Notes: generated by a model not told the origin, from the sequence alone. 64,000 bases of DNA from Propionibacteriales bacterium (GCA_026392455.1 JAPLCB010000008.1:372001-436000); one strand, 5' to 3'; counted from the stretch's first letter, positions 34,472 through 42,856 are shown. Numbers and translations are program-made.

Positions 34472-35383
34472 TCAGCCGGCGTCCTCGGCCTCGGACGGCA
34501 GGCCCATGGCCAGGTAGGCGGCCAAGAGGTCCTCGATCGTGCGCTCCATGGACTCGGAGAACGTACCCACCACGGCACTGGTGGCCAGCTCGCGGAACCG
34601 GGTCAGGGTGGCTACCAGCTCGCCGACCTCGGCCCCGCTGGGCACGGCGTCACGCCCACCCGCCGGGGTCAGGAACCGGTCGCCGACCTGGTTGAGACCC
34701 TCGTTGACCAGGGCACGGGTGACCTCGTCGACGGCCATCGAGACCTCGCTGTGCAGCTTGACCAGCGCTTCAGCCGGCATCCCGAAGCCACGCATCTCGC
34801 TGAACGCACGCAGCAGGTCCGGGCGGCGTACCAGCGCCTTGGCTCCCTTGATCTCGACCAGCCCGACGTCGATGTACCGCTGCAGTGCGTCCTTGTCGAC
34901 GGCCAGCGCGCGGACCTCGGCCAGCGTCATGGTCGCCGGCGGGTCCTCGAGCCGGGGCGGCACCAGCGCCTTCTCCAGCCCGAGCACGTCGGCCAGGTCG
35001 TGGCCGCTCTCCCAGGCGTGCAGCATCTCGGTGATGTGACCGCTGGTGTAGCCCCGCTCGAGCATCGAGCTGATGATCTTGAGCCGGGACAGGTGCGAGT
35101 CGTCGAAGATCGCCACCCTCCCCTCGCGCCGCGGTGGATGCAGCAGCCCCCGCTCCTGGTAGGCGCGGATGTTGCGCACCGTCACGTTGCTCGCCCGGGC
35201 GAGGTCATCGATCCGGTAGCTCTCGCCCACCGGGGGCTGGTCCCGCACCCGACCCAGCGAGAGCAGCTGCCGCACCGCAGCATCGACCGTCCCCCGCGGG
35301 TCCCGGGCCAGCTGACGCTGGCCCCGGCGCAGGGACTCCAGCACGGACTCGACCGCGCGGATGTTCAGAGCTGGGGCGGCCAT
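34472..35383 (-). CDS. MerR-family transcriptional regulator, last gene of mymA-like operon
   Basis: 303 residues from ATG 35383. The MerR winged helix lies at about 63-130 (YRIDDLARASNVTVRNIRAY, then QERGLL and a second-helix SRLKIISSMLERGYTSGHI). It is preceded by an unusual 60-residue N-terminal extension and followed by a long C-terminal effector region without the cysteines of metal-responsive members. It starts two bases after the monooxygenase stop, so it is co-transcribed with its likely targets. The twin near-palindromes upstream of the operon are candidate binding sites; that link is inference. Confidence 0.82.
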   Translation of the reverse strand: MAAPALNIRAVESVLESLRRGQRQLARDPRGTVDAAVRQLLSLGRVRDQPPVGESYRIDDLARASNVTVRNIRAYQERGLLHPPRREGRVAIFDDSHLSRLKIISSMLERGYTSGHITEMLHAWESGHDLADVLGLEKALVPPRLEDPPATMTLAEVRALAVDKDALQRYIDVGLVEIKGAKALVRRPDLLRAFSEMRGFGMPAEALVKLHSEVSMAVDEVTRALVNEGLNQVGDRFLTPAGGRDAVPSGAEVGELVATLTRFRELATSAVVGTFSESMERTIEDLLAAYLAMGLPSEAEDAG

Positions 35384-35385
35384 GC

Positions 35386-36948
35386 TCAGCCAGCCACCGT
35401 CCGGGTGTCGTCGGCAGGGATGTTCCACAGCCGCTTCGCCGCGTTCGAGGCGACGTCGTAGTCGTCGATCCGGAAGTCCTGCATCTGACGAAGATACTGC
35501 GTGGCGAACCCGGGATACATCGAGGCGTTGAATCCGTCCGCCGTCAGGTACCAGCTGCTGCACCCGGTCATCCACGTCGTGCTCTGCAGCCGCTTCTGCA
35601 TGGTGACGTTGTAGTCGTCCTGGACGTCCTTGCGGACGTCGAGCCAGCGCAGGTCCTGCTCGACGAGTGCCCGGATCCCGGAGACGGCGTACTCGATCTG
35701 ACCCTGGGCGTAGACCAGCAGCGAGTTGTGCCCCGGACCCGAGTTGGGGCCGCAGGTGAAGAAGAGGTTCGGATAGCCGTGCGCGCTGGCGCTCTTGTAC
35801 GCCTGCGGGTGACCCGACCAGTCGTCGCTCAGCAGCTGTCCGTCGATGCCGGTGATCGGGTACGGCGGGCCTTCCAGGTGGACGTCGTACCCGGTGGCGA
35901 AGACGATCGCGTCGAGCTCGTGCTGGAGGCCGTCACTGGTCTGGATGCCGTCGGGGGTGATCGTGGCGATCGGCCAGGTGATGAGCTTGCAGTTGTCGGC
36001 CTGCAGCGCCGGGTAGTAGTCGCTGGACATCAGCATCCGCTTGCAGCCGGCCCGGAAGTCCGGGGTGAGCTGCCGCCGGAGCCACTTGTCCTTGACCGTC
36101 ATCCGCAGGTGCAGCTTGCCGGCCTGCTGGATCAGGGTGGTGATCGGCGTGTTCCACACCAGGCCGGTCGCAGCCACCTCGTGACCCAGGAAGAGCGCTG
36201 TCCGCGCTGCCTGTTGCACGACCGGAAGCTTCTCGAAGACCCGCTGGACGGCCGCCGGCGTCGAGCTGTCCAACCGCGGCATCACCCAGCCCGGGGTCCG
36301 CTGGAAGACCTTCACCGATCCAGCCACCTTCACCAGCTCGGGGATGATCTGGATCGCGCTGGCACCGGTCCCGATCACGGCGACGTTCTTGCCGGTGAAG
36401 TCGAAGTCGTGGTCCCAACGGGCGCTGAGGACCTTGACCCCCTGGTAGTCGTCGATCCCCCGGATCTTCGGCAGGCTCGCGTCCGAGAGCGGGCCCGAGG
36501 CGATCACCACCGAGCGGGCGTAGAACTTCGTCCTGCCGGCAGTGACCTCCCAGCGCGCTTCGCGCTTGTCGAACGCCAGTGCCGTGACCTCGGTGTTGAA
36601 CCGGATGTCCTTGGTCAGGTCGAAGCGTTCGGCGAGCTCCTCGATGTGCGCGCAGATCTCGGCGCTGGGCGAGTAGGTCCGCGACCAGTTCGGGTTCTTG
36701 GCGAACGAGAACGAGTACAGCTGCGAGGGGATGTCGCAGGCCGCGCCCGGGTAGGTGGCATCGCGCCAGGTGCCGCCGACGCGGTCAGCGCGCTCCAGGA
36801 TGACGAGGTCCTCGATCCCCGCCTCGCGCAGCTTGATCGCGGTACCCAGGCCGGTGAACCCGGCCCCGATCACCAGCGTGGTGTGCACCGTGACCGGCTT
36901 CTTGGCCCGCGACGCGCGCTTCTTGGGGGCGATGTCGGTGACGGTCAT
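35386..36948 (-). CDS. Flavin-containing monooxygenase, MymA/Baeyer-Villiger-like
   Basis: 520 residues. The FAD Rossmann loop VIGAGFTGLGTAIKL is at 26-40, followed by the RADRVGGTWRDATYPGAACD segment typical of BVMOs, and the NADPH Rossmann loop VAVIGTGASAIQ. The BVMO fingerprint FxGxxxHxxxW reads YQGVKVLSARW: the first Phe is Tyr and the fingerprint His is Leu. Operon content (esterase, SDR, diiron-like protein) parallels mycobacterial mymA. Its ATG overlaps the previous stop. A role in oxidising long-chain or ketone substrates of the envelope is inferred from the family, not shown. Confidence 0.85.
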   Translation of the reverse strand: MTVTDIAPKKRASRAKKPVTVHTTLVIGAGFTGLGTAIKLREAGIEDLVILERADRVGGTWRDATYPGAACDIPSQLYSFSFAKNPNWSRTYSPSAEICAHIEELAERFDLTKDIRFNTEVTALAFDKREARWEVTAGRTKFYARSVVIASGPLSDASLPKIRGIDDYQGVKVLSARWDHDFDFTGKNVAVIGTGASAIQIIPELVKVAGSVKVFQRTPGWVMPRLDSSTPAAVQRVFEKLPVVQQAARTALFLGHEVAATGLVWNTPITTLIQQAGKLHLRMTVKDKWLRRQLTPDFRAGCKRMLMSSDYYPALQADNCKLITWPIATITPDGIQTSDGLQHELDAIVFATGYDVHLEGPPYPITGIDGQLLSDDWSGHPQAYKSASAHGYPNLFFTCGPNSGPGHNSLLVYAQGQIEYAVSGIRALVEQDLRWLDVRKDVQDDYNVTMQKRLQSTTWMTGCSSWYLTADGFNASMYPGFATQYLRQMQDFRIDDYDVASNAAKRLWNIPADDTRTVAG

Positions 36949-37934
36949 GCCGCGTTCATCCCCTTCTTGACGCCCTTGGTCACCGGCTCGTAGGTGAGCT
37001 CCTTGAACCAGGTCGGGATCGGCCGGAAGAGGGCCCTGGGGTAGTACTCCGAGAGCGTCACCATCGAGTTGGCGAGCAGGTGGTACGGGTGCTTGGGGTC
37101 GACGACCATCTTCGAGTGCACCCGGAGCACCTGGAAGAGCGGCACCCGGTGGGTGTACTCGCCGCGGCGCCCGAGCTTCTCGAACCGCTCCATCGCCCGG
37201 TACAGCTTCTCCGGCTGCAGGCCCATGTCGACCAGGTTGTTGCGCATCCGGTTGAGCAGCGGCACGTACATCAGCATGCCGATGATCAGCCCCGGGGAGG
37301 CGACGTTGGAGACGAAGTCGATGGCGAGCTTGCGGGCCTTCGCGTGACCGATCATGTCGAGGACGGCGAAGTCGACAGCGATGTGCCGGGACTCGTCGTT
37401 GTTGATCTTCTCGAAGACCTGGTGGCAGACCGGGTCGTGGACCTCTTCGAGGAGGAACTTGAGCAGCGCGCCGTCCAGGGCCACCTCGAGCATCGGGATC
37501 ACGGTGCCGAGCACCGACAACGGCATGTCGTCGGCGTAGGTGTCGAGCCACTCGATCGCCATCCGGATGTTCACGCTGGGCTCCGGGATCTCGCCGTCCT
37601 CGAGCATCCCCCAGCGCTTCAGCAGTGCGAGCTCAGCGTTCGCGTGCCGCTGCTCCTCGGCGTGGAAGTAGCGGTAGATCTCCGCGATGGTGTCGTTCGG
37701 CGCCTTCTTGGCCATGGCCGCGAAACCGCGGGCACCGACGTTCTCGATCCAGCAGAGGTCGGCCATGAAGGCCTTCAGCTTGGGCTTGAAGTCCTCCGGG
37801 ATCTTCTCCACCCCGGGGGCGTCCCAGTCGATGTCGGCCAGCGCCCACTGCCGGTCCTTGATCTTCTGCAGCATGTCTTCCATGTTCATCGAAGGCTGAG
37901 CCGTCGAAGGCTGAGCCTGGGTGCTGGTCGCCAT
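36945..37934 (-). CDS. 'Metal-dependent hydrolase' family (PF10118-like) with a ferritin-type diiron pattern
   Basis: 329 residues, cytosolic. The family is usually annotated as a predicted metal-dependent hydrolase. The sequence shows E64, then E94xxH97 (HAEEQRH), E150, then E181xxH184 (NDESRH): carboxylate plus ExxH pairs spaced 30 and 31 residues, the classical four-helix diiron carboxylate arrangement of ferritin-like oxidases. No hydrolase motif is seen. Next to a flavin monooxygenase, an SDR and an esterase, an oxidative role (hydroxylase, desaturase or decarboxylase type) is more likely than hydrolysis. One base separates it from the SDR and it overlaps the monooxygenase. Confidence 0.75.
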   Translation of the reverse strand: MATSTQAQPSTAQPSMNMEDMLQKIKDRQWALADIDWDAPGVEKIPEDFKPKLKAFMADLCWIENVGARGFAAMAKKAPNDTIAEIYRYFHAEEQRHANAELALLKRWGMLEDGEIPEPSVNIRMAIEWLDTYADDMPLSVLGTVIPMLEVALDGALLKFLLEEVHDPVCHQVFEKINNDESRHIAVDFAVLDMIGHAKARKLAIDFVSNVASPGLIIGMLMYVPLLNRMRNNLVDMGLQPEKLYRAMERFEKLGRRGEYTHRVPLFQVLRVHSKMVVDPKHPYHLLANSMVTLSEYYPRALFRPIPTWFKELTYEPVTKGVKKGMNAA

Positions 37935-37935
37935 G

Positions 37936-38841
37936 TCAGTTCTCCTTGTCGGAGGTCGCGGGGTCCGCGACCGGGTGAGGGTGGACGGAGGTCTCGGGGA
38001 GAGAGTCGTCGCCGCCCAGCGGCCCGTACCGCTCCAGCAGGCCGACCACCCGGGTGTAGGTGTGCGGGATCGTGCGCTTGATCTGCCAGCCGACCTTGGC
38101 GTCGATCTGCGGCATCACGTAGAGACCGCCGCGGTCGTGGGTGTCCAGACAGATCCGGGCGACCTTGTCGGCCGACATCCCGAACTGCATCAGCCGGCTC
38201 GCTGCCGCCGAGGCCTTCGCGTTGATCCGGCCGGAGGTCACGATGTTGGTCTTCACGAAGGTCGGGCAGAGCACGCTGACCTTCACGCCGGTGCCGACCA
38301 TCTCGGCGGCCAGGGTCTCCGACAGCGAGAGCACACCGGCCTTGCTGACGTTGTACGCCGCCATCCGCGGAGCAGCGCCGAAGCTCGCCGCCGAGGCGAC
38401 GTTGATGATCCCGACGCTCTCCCCGGCCGCGGCAGCGTCGCGCAGCATGGGGGCGAACACGTGGCAGCCGTTGATCGGACCCCAGAGGTTGATCCCCAGG
38501 GTCCACTGCCAGTCCTCCATCGGAGCGTCGCCGACGACGTTGCCCCCGGCGCCGACGCCAGCGTTGTTGATCACCAGGGTCGGCACGCCCTCGAACCAGC
38601 GGCAGGCCTCGGCGGCGAGGTCCTGCACGCTGTCGAGCCGGGAGACGTCGCAGTGGACCGCGATCGCCGTGCCACCGTTGTCCTCGATGACGGTCACGGT
38701 GCGCTGGGCGCCCACCATGTCGATGTCGCTGACGACCACCTGGCCACCGCGACGGGCCAGCTCGATCGCGAAGGCCTGACCGATGCCGCTGGCGGCGCCG
38801 GTGACGATCGCGCGGGCGTTCTTGCTGACCTTGCTCGTCAT
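37936..38841 (-). CDS. SDR family oxidoreductase of the mymA-like operon
   Basis: 301 residues. Nucleotide loop GAASGIGQAFA, acidic SDID after strand 2 (NAD or NADP undecided), NNAG motif, Ser in NVASAASFG, and the catalytic YNVSK. A C-terminal tail of about 50 residues (QIKRTIPHTYTRVVGLLERYG onward) is longer than in classical SDRs and is shared by the mycobacterial Rv3085-type enzymes. It probably converts an alcohol/ketone made or used by the neighbouring monooxygenase. The ATG overlaps the esterase stop. Confidence 0.85.
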   Translation of the reverse strand: MTSKVSKNARAIVTGAASGIGQAFAIELARRGGQVVVSDIDMVGAQRTVTVIEDNGGTAIAVHCDVSRLDSVQDLAAEACRWFEGVPTLVINNAGVGAGGNVVGDAPMEDWQWTLGINLWGPINGCHVFAPMLRDAAAAGESVGIINVASAASFGAAPRMAAYNVSKAGVLSLSETLAAEMVGTGVKVSVLCPTFVKTNIVTSGRINAKASAAASRLMQFGMSADKVARICLDTHDRGGLYVMPQIDAKVGWQIKRTIPHTYTRVVGLLERYGPLGGDDSLPETSVHPHPVADPATSDKEN

Positions 38842-39842
38842 GCGGTGGCCTCCTTGGCCTCGGCTGCTGCCGTGCTCGCCTGGAGCGCGGACACCAGGAA
38901 CTTCGCTGCCCGGCGCAGGGCCTGGTCGGCTTCGGGAACCATCCGGTTGGCTGCTTGGAAGACGTGCATCTGCCCGGGCCAGATCTCCAGGGCGACGTCA
39001 GTGCCGGATGCCTCGAGCATGTCGGCGATGTGGTGCGCGTCGGCGGCGAGGAACTCGGCCCCGCCGGCCTGGATCAGGGTCGGCGGCAGCACCTCGCCGG
39101 GCTCGAGCACGTGGGTCAGGCGCGGGTGCAGCGGGTCGGTGTCGAGGAGGTAGTGCGCGAAGAGCTTGCGCACGCCGGCAGCGGAGAGCATCGGGTCCGG
39201 GAGCGCCTTCTCCCGCTCGGTGATCAAGCTGCAGGTGACGTCGGCGAGCGGGGAGAACATCACCAGGCCGGCGGGGAGGTCGCGTCCCTCGCGGAGCAAC
39301 CGGACCGCCAGGTCCAGGGTCAGGTGCCCACCGGCCGAGTCGCCCGCGACGACGATCTGGTCTGCGGTCCACCCTTGGGCGAGCAGCCAGTCGTAGGCCC
39401 GCTCGATGTCGTCGGGGGCGGCCGGGAACGGGTGCTCGGGAGCCAGGCGGTACTCCGCGGAGAACACGGTGACCCGCGTCTCCTTGGCCAGCCGGCTGAC
39501 CAGGGGACGGTGGGTCTTGGTCGAGCAGAGGTTGTAGCCGGAGCCGTGGATGTATAAGACCACCATCCCGGGGCGCGGGGTGGTGGGGCGGACCCACTCG
39601 CCCTTGACGCGGCCGAAGCGCTCGGTGGTCGAGTCCACCGGCGTCACCTCGACACCGAGAGGGCTGGTCCCGGCCCCGGCCATCATCCCCGCGAGCAGTC
39701 GGCGGGTGACCTTCACGCCGAGGACTCCGTCGGGAACGACGTGCTCCAGCGGACGGAGGGTCCGACGGGTGGCCCAGAGCGCGAAACGAGCCCGGCTGGA
39801 CGGCGGGTGCGGCGTGAACCGCGGCATCATCGTTGACTTCAC
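38838..39842 (-). CDS. Alpha/beta hydrolase, hormone-sensitive-lipase family (LipR-like)
   Basis: 334 residues. The oxyanion region is YIHGSGYNLCS (HGSG in place of the usual HGGG), the nucleophile elbow GDSAGGHL, and a late Asp and His (IWPGQMHVFQ) complete the triad. The GTG at 39842 coincides with the predicted transcription start, so the mRNA is probably leaderless; an ATG four codons in is the alternative. It is first in a five-gene operon (esterase, SDR, diiron-like protein, monooxygenase, MerR). Confidence 0.85.
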   Translation of the reverse strand: MKSTMMPRFTPHPPSSRARFALWATRRTLRPLEHVVPDGVLGVKVTRRLLAGMMAGAGTSPLGVEVTPVDSTTERFGRVKGEWVRPTTPRPGMVVLYIHGSGYNLCSTKTHRPLVSRLAKETRVTVFSAEYRLAPEHPFPAAPDDIERAYDWLLAQGWTADQIVVAGDSAGGHLTLDLAVRLLREGRDLPAGLVMFSPLADVTCSLITEREKALPDPMLSAAGVRKLFAHYLLDTDPLHPRLTHVLEPGEVLPPTLIQAGGAEFLAADAHHIADMLEASGTDVALEIWPGQMHVFQAANRMVPEADQALRRAAKFLVSALQASTAAAEAKEATA

Positions 39843-39848
39843 ATTTTG

Positions 39849-39882
39849 ATGACACCACTAACTGTGCCATTGGTCAATGGTC
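39849..39882 (-). promoter_or_regulatory. Promoter and operator of the mymA-like operon
   Basis: On the minus strand -35 TTGACC (39877-39872) and -10 TGTCAT (39854-39849) are exactly 17 bases apart, with the expected start at the G of the GTG codon. The -35 lies inside the near-palindrome TGCCATTGGTCAATGG (plus strand 39865-39880), a relative of the site at 41224-41239. Confidence 0.5.
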
Positions 39883-40984
39883 AGATTGGAAGTGTCGCGA
39901 CCAAACTCGTCGCGACGTCGCCGAGCTCTCCGGCTGCGGCGGCGTCACGGACGTTCTGCTGGTTCGCCGACGAGAGCCGGTCGAAGCGCGCGAACAACCG
40001 TTCCTGGGCCGTGCTGCTGAGCCGCTCGAATGCGATCTTCGCCGGTTCCCAGTCGGCCGACCCGGCGATCTCGGCGAAGAGCCCGTCCAAGGTCTCGTCG
40101 GGAAGCGTGTCCACGACCTCGTCGATCTGCGGGCTCCACTCCAGGAGTGGGACCACCGCGAGCAGGTCGTGGCTGCTGGCCACCCCCAGTGCGGCGTGCA
40201 GCATCTCCGGGGTGACGACGCCGACGAAGGCCGCCATGCCGGCGTACTCCTGGCGGTCGAAGAGAGCCCGCGCGATCCCGGCCACGGTGTCGACGGGGAC
40301 GGCGGCAACGATCGGGCCCATCCGCGACGGATCGAGCGCCAGCGCCAGGTCGGCGAGCTCCTCGGCGGTCAGGGACCCGGCGATGTCGACCACCTGCGAG
40401 TGCGGGAGGTCGGCGATGACCCGGTCCAGGTTGTCGTTCCACTCCAGCAGCGGTACGACGGCCAGCAGGTCGTGGGGGGTGGCGACCTTCAGGGCGGCGA
40501 AGAGAGCCTCGACGGTCACGGTCCCGACGAACTCGGCCATCGTCGCGTACTCCTGGCGGCCGAAGAGCTCCTTGGCCACCTTCCCGATCGGCTCGGGCGG
40601 CAGCTTCTGGACGACCGGCCTGGACTTGACCGGGTCCAGGGCCAGCGCGATCTCGGCGAGGTAGGAGATCGAGACCCGGCCGATCAGGTCACGGGCCTTG
40701 GCCGGGTCGAGCATCTCCGAGACCCGGGCCGCCATCACCGGCGGCAGGAACTTCTCCGCCAGGACCCCGGCCAGCGGACCGGGGATCGTCTTGGAGAGTC
40801 CCGCCACCCGGGCGAACCGGTGCTGACCCTCGGCGAACAGGGTCCGGCTGATCTGGTCGTGCAGGATCCGCAGGTCGGCATCAGCGACGCTACCGAGACC
40901 CTGGATCTCCGCGGGATCGAGGTGCAGCAACCGAGCGATCCGGCCGATCTGCGGACTGGTCGCGTGCACCGGGCCCTTCTTCAC
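39881..40984 (-). CDS. Tandem-repeat helical protein of unknown function
   Basis: 367 residues, no signal peptide or membrane helix. Two repeats of about 100 residues are clear (about 97-196 and 197-296): both contain ADLALALDP/AEIALALDP, a GRQEYA/DRQEYA helix with MAEFVG/MAAFVG, and the nearly identical HDLLAVVPLLEW. The pattern of paired short helices recalls the MgtE N-terminal superhelical fold, but no transporter domain is attached. It follows the 69-residue protein by 13 bp and is probably one transcript with it. Possible scaffold or partner of the catabolic operon downstream; no function is assigned. Confidence 0.7.
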   Translation of the reverse strand: MKKGPVHATSPQIGRIARLLHLDPAEIQGLGSVADADLRILHDQISRTLFAEGQHRFARVAGLSKTIPGPLAGVLAEKFLPPVMAARVSEMLDPAKARDLIGRVSISYLAEIALALDPVKSRPVVQKLPPEPIGKVAKELFGRQEYATMAEFVGTVTVEALFAALKVATPHDLLAVVPLLEWNDNLDRVIADLPHSQVVDIAGSLTAEELADLALALDPSRMGPIVAAVPVDTVAGIARALFDRQEYAGMAAFVGVVTPEMLHAALGVASSHDLLAVVPLLEWSPQIDEVVDTLPDETLDGLFAEIAGSADWEPAKIAFERLSSTAQERLFARFDRLSSANQQNVRDAAAAGELGDVATSLVATLPI

Positions 40985-40997
40985 GACAGCACCGCCT

Positions 40998-41207
40998 TCA
41001 CGACAGCGCCTTCTTGACGATCCCGCGCACCGCGAACGGCACCCCGGCGATCGCGGTCGCGACCGAGGCCTCCATCTCGGCGTGCTGACGCTTCCTGGCG
41101 ACCGTGATCTGCTCGGTCAGGCGGGCCAGGGTCTCGACCGGCAACGCCCTGACCGAGGCCGGCGGTTCCTCTCCCAGGACGGCGGCGAGGTCGGCTGCTT
41201 GGTTCAC
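40998..41207 (-). CDS. Small helical protein, 69 residues
   Basis: GTG 41207 is chosen because GAAGGG lies six bases before it; the longer frame to 41327 has a composition unlike protein. The peptide is helical and charged (VETLARLTEQITVARKRQHA), ending IVKKALS, with no membrane segment. It starts the two-gene unit with the tandem-repeat protein and has the near-palindrome 41224-41241 just upstream. Function unknown. Confidence 0.6.
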   Translation of the reverse strand: MNQAADLAAVLGEEPPASVRALPVETLARLTEQITVARKRQHAEMEASVATAIAGVPFAVRGIVKKALS

Positions 41208-41223
41208 GAATTTCCCTTCACGA

Positions 41224-41241
41224 TGCCATTGGCTGATGGCA
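41224..41241. promoter_or_regulatory. Operator-like inverted repeat before the 69-residue protein gene
   Basis: TGCCAT-N6-ATGGCA is a perfect inverted repeat. Its first 16 bases, TGCCATTGGCTGATGG, match the esterase-promoter site TGCCATTGGTCAATGG at 13 of 16 positions. A weak TTGACG (41269-41264, minus) with a 17-base spacer places it just after the -10. Confidence 0.55.
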
Positions 41242-41284
41242 GCGTCGCGGCAATTCGCCGGTACGTCAAGGAGACCCGCAGAAC

Positions 41285-41325
41285 GCCGTACGCCCGGAAG
41301 GTGTGGCGACTTCCGGGCGTACGGC
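41285..41325 (-). terminator. Strong hairpin after the cysteine dioxygenase gene
   Basis: A perfect 16-bp stem (GCCGTACGCCCGGAAG with CTTCCGGGCGTACGGC) and a 9-base loop, 18 bases beyond the stop codon on the minus strand. Confidence 0.8.
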
Positions 41326-41343
41326 ACCGGGCTCCGGGGGCAC

Positions 41344-41856
41344 CTAGTCGATCGGCCTCAGCTCGTCGGCGTACGAGAGCGAGAGCCGTCGTAGGACGCC
41401 GTCGTCGTTGACGGCGTACTGGCCCATCCGCCACAACGGCGGCGAGTAGGCGTGCACCGAGACCGAGCCGTGCACGGCATCACTGAGCCGGTGGATGTGG
41501 TCGGCATCGAAGGAGAACACCTCGCCTCGGGCGATCCGGCGCTCACGAGCCCCGTGCATCAGCGTCAGGTTGCTCTCGACGAGCTCGCCGGAGACCACCG
41601 CGACCGCCCCGGAGGAGACGTCGTGGTCGTGCCAGCCGGTGTCGTTCTCCGGCGTCCAGCAGAGCAGCCAGACGTCGACGTGGGAGTCCCGGTGCAGGGA
41701 GACGTAGACGCGTTCGTCGGAGTCGAACGCGACCAGGTGCCCCCAGGAGCTCGGGTCCGCGGCGATGGCGGCGACCAGCTCCTCGAGCTCGGGGCGGGTG
41801 AGGTCGCGACCGGGCAGGGCCGGCCGCAGCGTCGTGGGCTCCACGGTCGCGGTCAT
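41344..41856 (-). CDS. Cysteine dioxygenase family protein
   Basis: 170 residues of cupin fold. The three-His iron site is visible: the HxH in TGWHDHDVSSGAVAVVSG and the third His in DADHIHRLSD. The YSPPLWRMGQYAV segment follows, as in bacterial type I cysteine dioxygenases. The family oxidises cysteine or related thiols (for example 3-mercaptopropionate) to sulfinates. It starts 13 bp after the amidohydrolase stop, so the two are one operon. The exact thiol is undecided because the Arg/Gln residue that separates the classes cannot be placed confidently. Confidence 0.82.
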   Translation of the reverse strand: MTATVEPTTLRPALPGRDLTRPELEELVAAIAADPSSWGHLVAFDSDERVYVSLHRDSHVDVWLLCWTPENDTGWHDHDVSSGAVAVVSGELVESNLTLMHGARERRIARGEVFSFDADHIHRLSDAVHGSVSVHAYSPPLWRMGQYAVNDDGVLRRLSLSYADELRPID

Positions 41857-41869
41857 CGCACGGCCCCCA

Positions 41870-42832
41870 TCAGCTCGCCACTGCCCAGGTGACGTCCTCG
41901 ACCGGGGTCGGCGTGATCAGCCGCCCGGGGTTGCGGACCCGCAGGGCGTACGTCGAGGCGTTGCCCAGGAAGTCCCGGATCGGCTCGGCGTAGGGCCGGT
42001 CGCTGCCGAGCACCAGGGCATCGATCCCCAGCACGCGCACCAGCGCGTCCAGGGCCCGGGCGCCGTAGCTCGAGGTGTCGACGAAGACACCTGGGTCCAC
42101 CGGGGAATCGTCACCCCCGCGGGCGATCTGACGTTCCTGGTGCAGCGGCGCGAGACCCGCGGCCGCAGCGAAGACGACCTTCAGGTCCCCGAAGTGGGTC
42201 CGGCCACCGAAGGCCTGCCACCCCCACCAGGCGGCCTGCATCTGCGCGACGTAGCCGACGGTCGGGTGCCACCAGCCTGGGACCGGCTGCTGCTGCGGGC
42301 GGTGGTGCTCGGCCCCCGGATGGATGAAGACCGCCTTGCCGGCAACCTCGGCCGCGAGCAGGAGCCCCGCGGCACGTTCCCAGGCCGCCGGGGTCGAGAC
42401 GGCCGTGGCCGGGAGCTGGAGACCGACGAACCGCTCGTCGGCGAGCAGCGTGTGCAGGCCGGCGAGGTCCGGGTCGGTCGCGGGCACCGAGGCCCAGGCA
42501 CGGAAGTGGTCCGGGAGCTCGGTGACGCCGCGGTGGTAGGCGTCGATCAGCAGACCGGCCTGAGGACGCGGCAGGTCCTCGATCCCCAGCGGGGCAGAGA
42601 GGCTGAGGCACGCCGTGCCGACCTCCGATTCGTGATCGGCAGCAATCCGCTGCTCGACGTCATGTGCTCCAGGGTCGATCTCGTAGGGCGCCTCACCGGC
42701 GGTGAAGAGCGTCCACCCACGCAGGTAGGGGACCTGGGTGCGGGCGCGCAGGCGGTCCACGAACTCCGGGGTCCAGAGGTGTTGGTGGATGTCGATCGCC
42801 GGGTGGGCGACGCGGTTCTCGGTACGGGGCAT
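41870..42832 (-). CDS. Amidohydrolase (PF04909-type metal-dependent hydrolase)
   Basis: 320 residues from ATG 42832, which has AGGAGG nine bases upstream; an in-frame start at 42880 exists but lacks a ribosome site. TIM-barrel amidohydrolase features: the metal-binding HxH in IDIHQHLW at the start, a further His in KAVFIHPGAEHH and a late Asp in LVLGSDRPYAE. Members include decarboxylases and amidases of aromatic or small organic acids. It pairs with a cysteine dioxygenase, so a sulfur-compound pathway is possible but unproven. Confidence 0.8.
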   Translation of the reverse strand: MPRTENRVAHPAIDIHQHLWTPEFVDRLRARTQVPYLRGWTLFTAGEAPYEIDPGAHDVEQRIAADHESEVGTACLSLSAPLGIEDLPRPQAGLLIDAYHRGVTELPDHFRAWASVPATDPDLAGLHTLLADERFVGLQLPATAVSTPAAWERAAGLLLAAEVAGKAVFIHPGAEHHRPQQQPVPGWWHPTVGYVAQMQAAWWGWQAFGGRTHFGDLKVVFAAAAGLAPLHQERQIARGGDDSPVDPGVFVDTSSYGARALDALVRVLGIDALVLGSDRPYAEPIRDFLGNASTYALRVRNPGRLITPTPVEDVTWAVAS

Positions 42833-42856
42833 CTGACTCAGCCTCCTTTCTATCTG

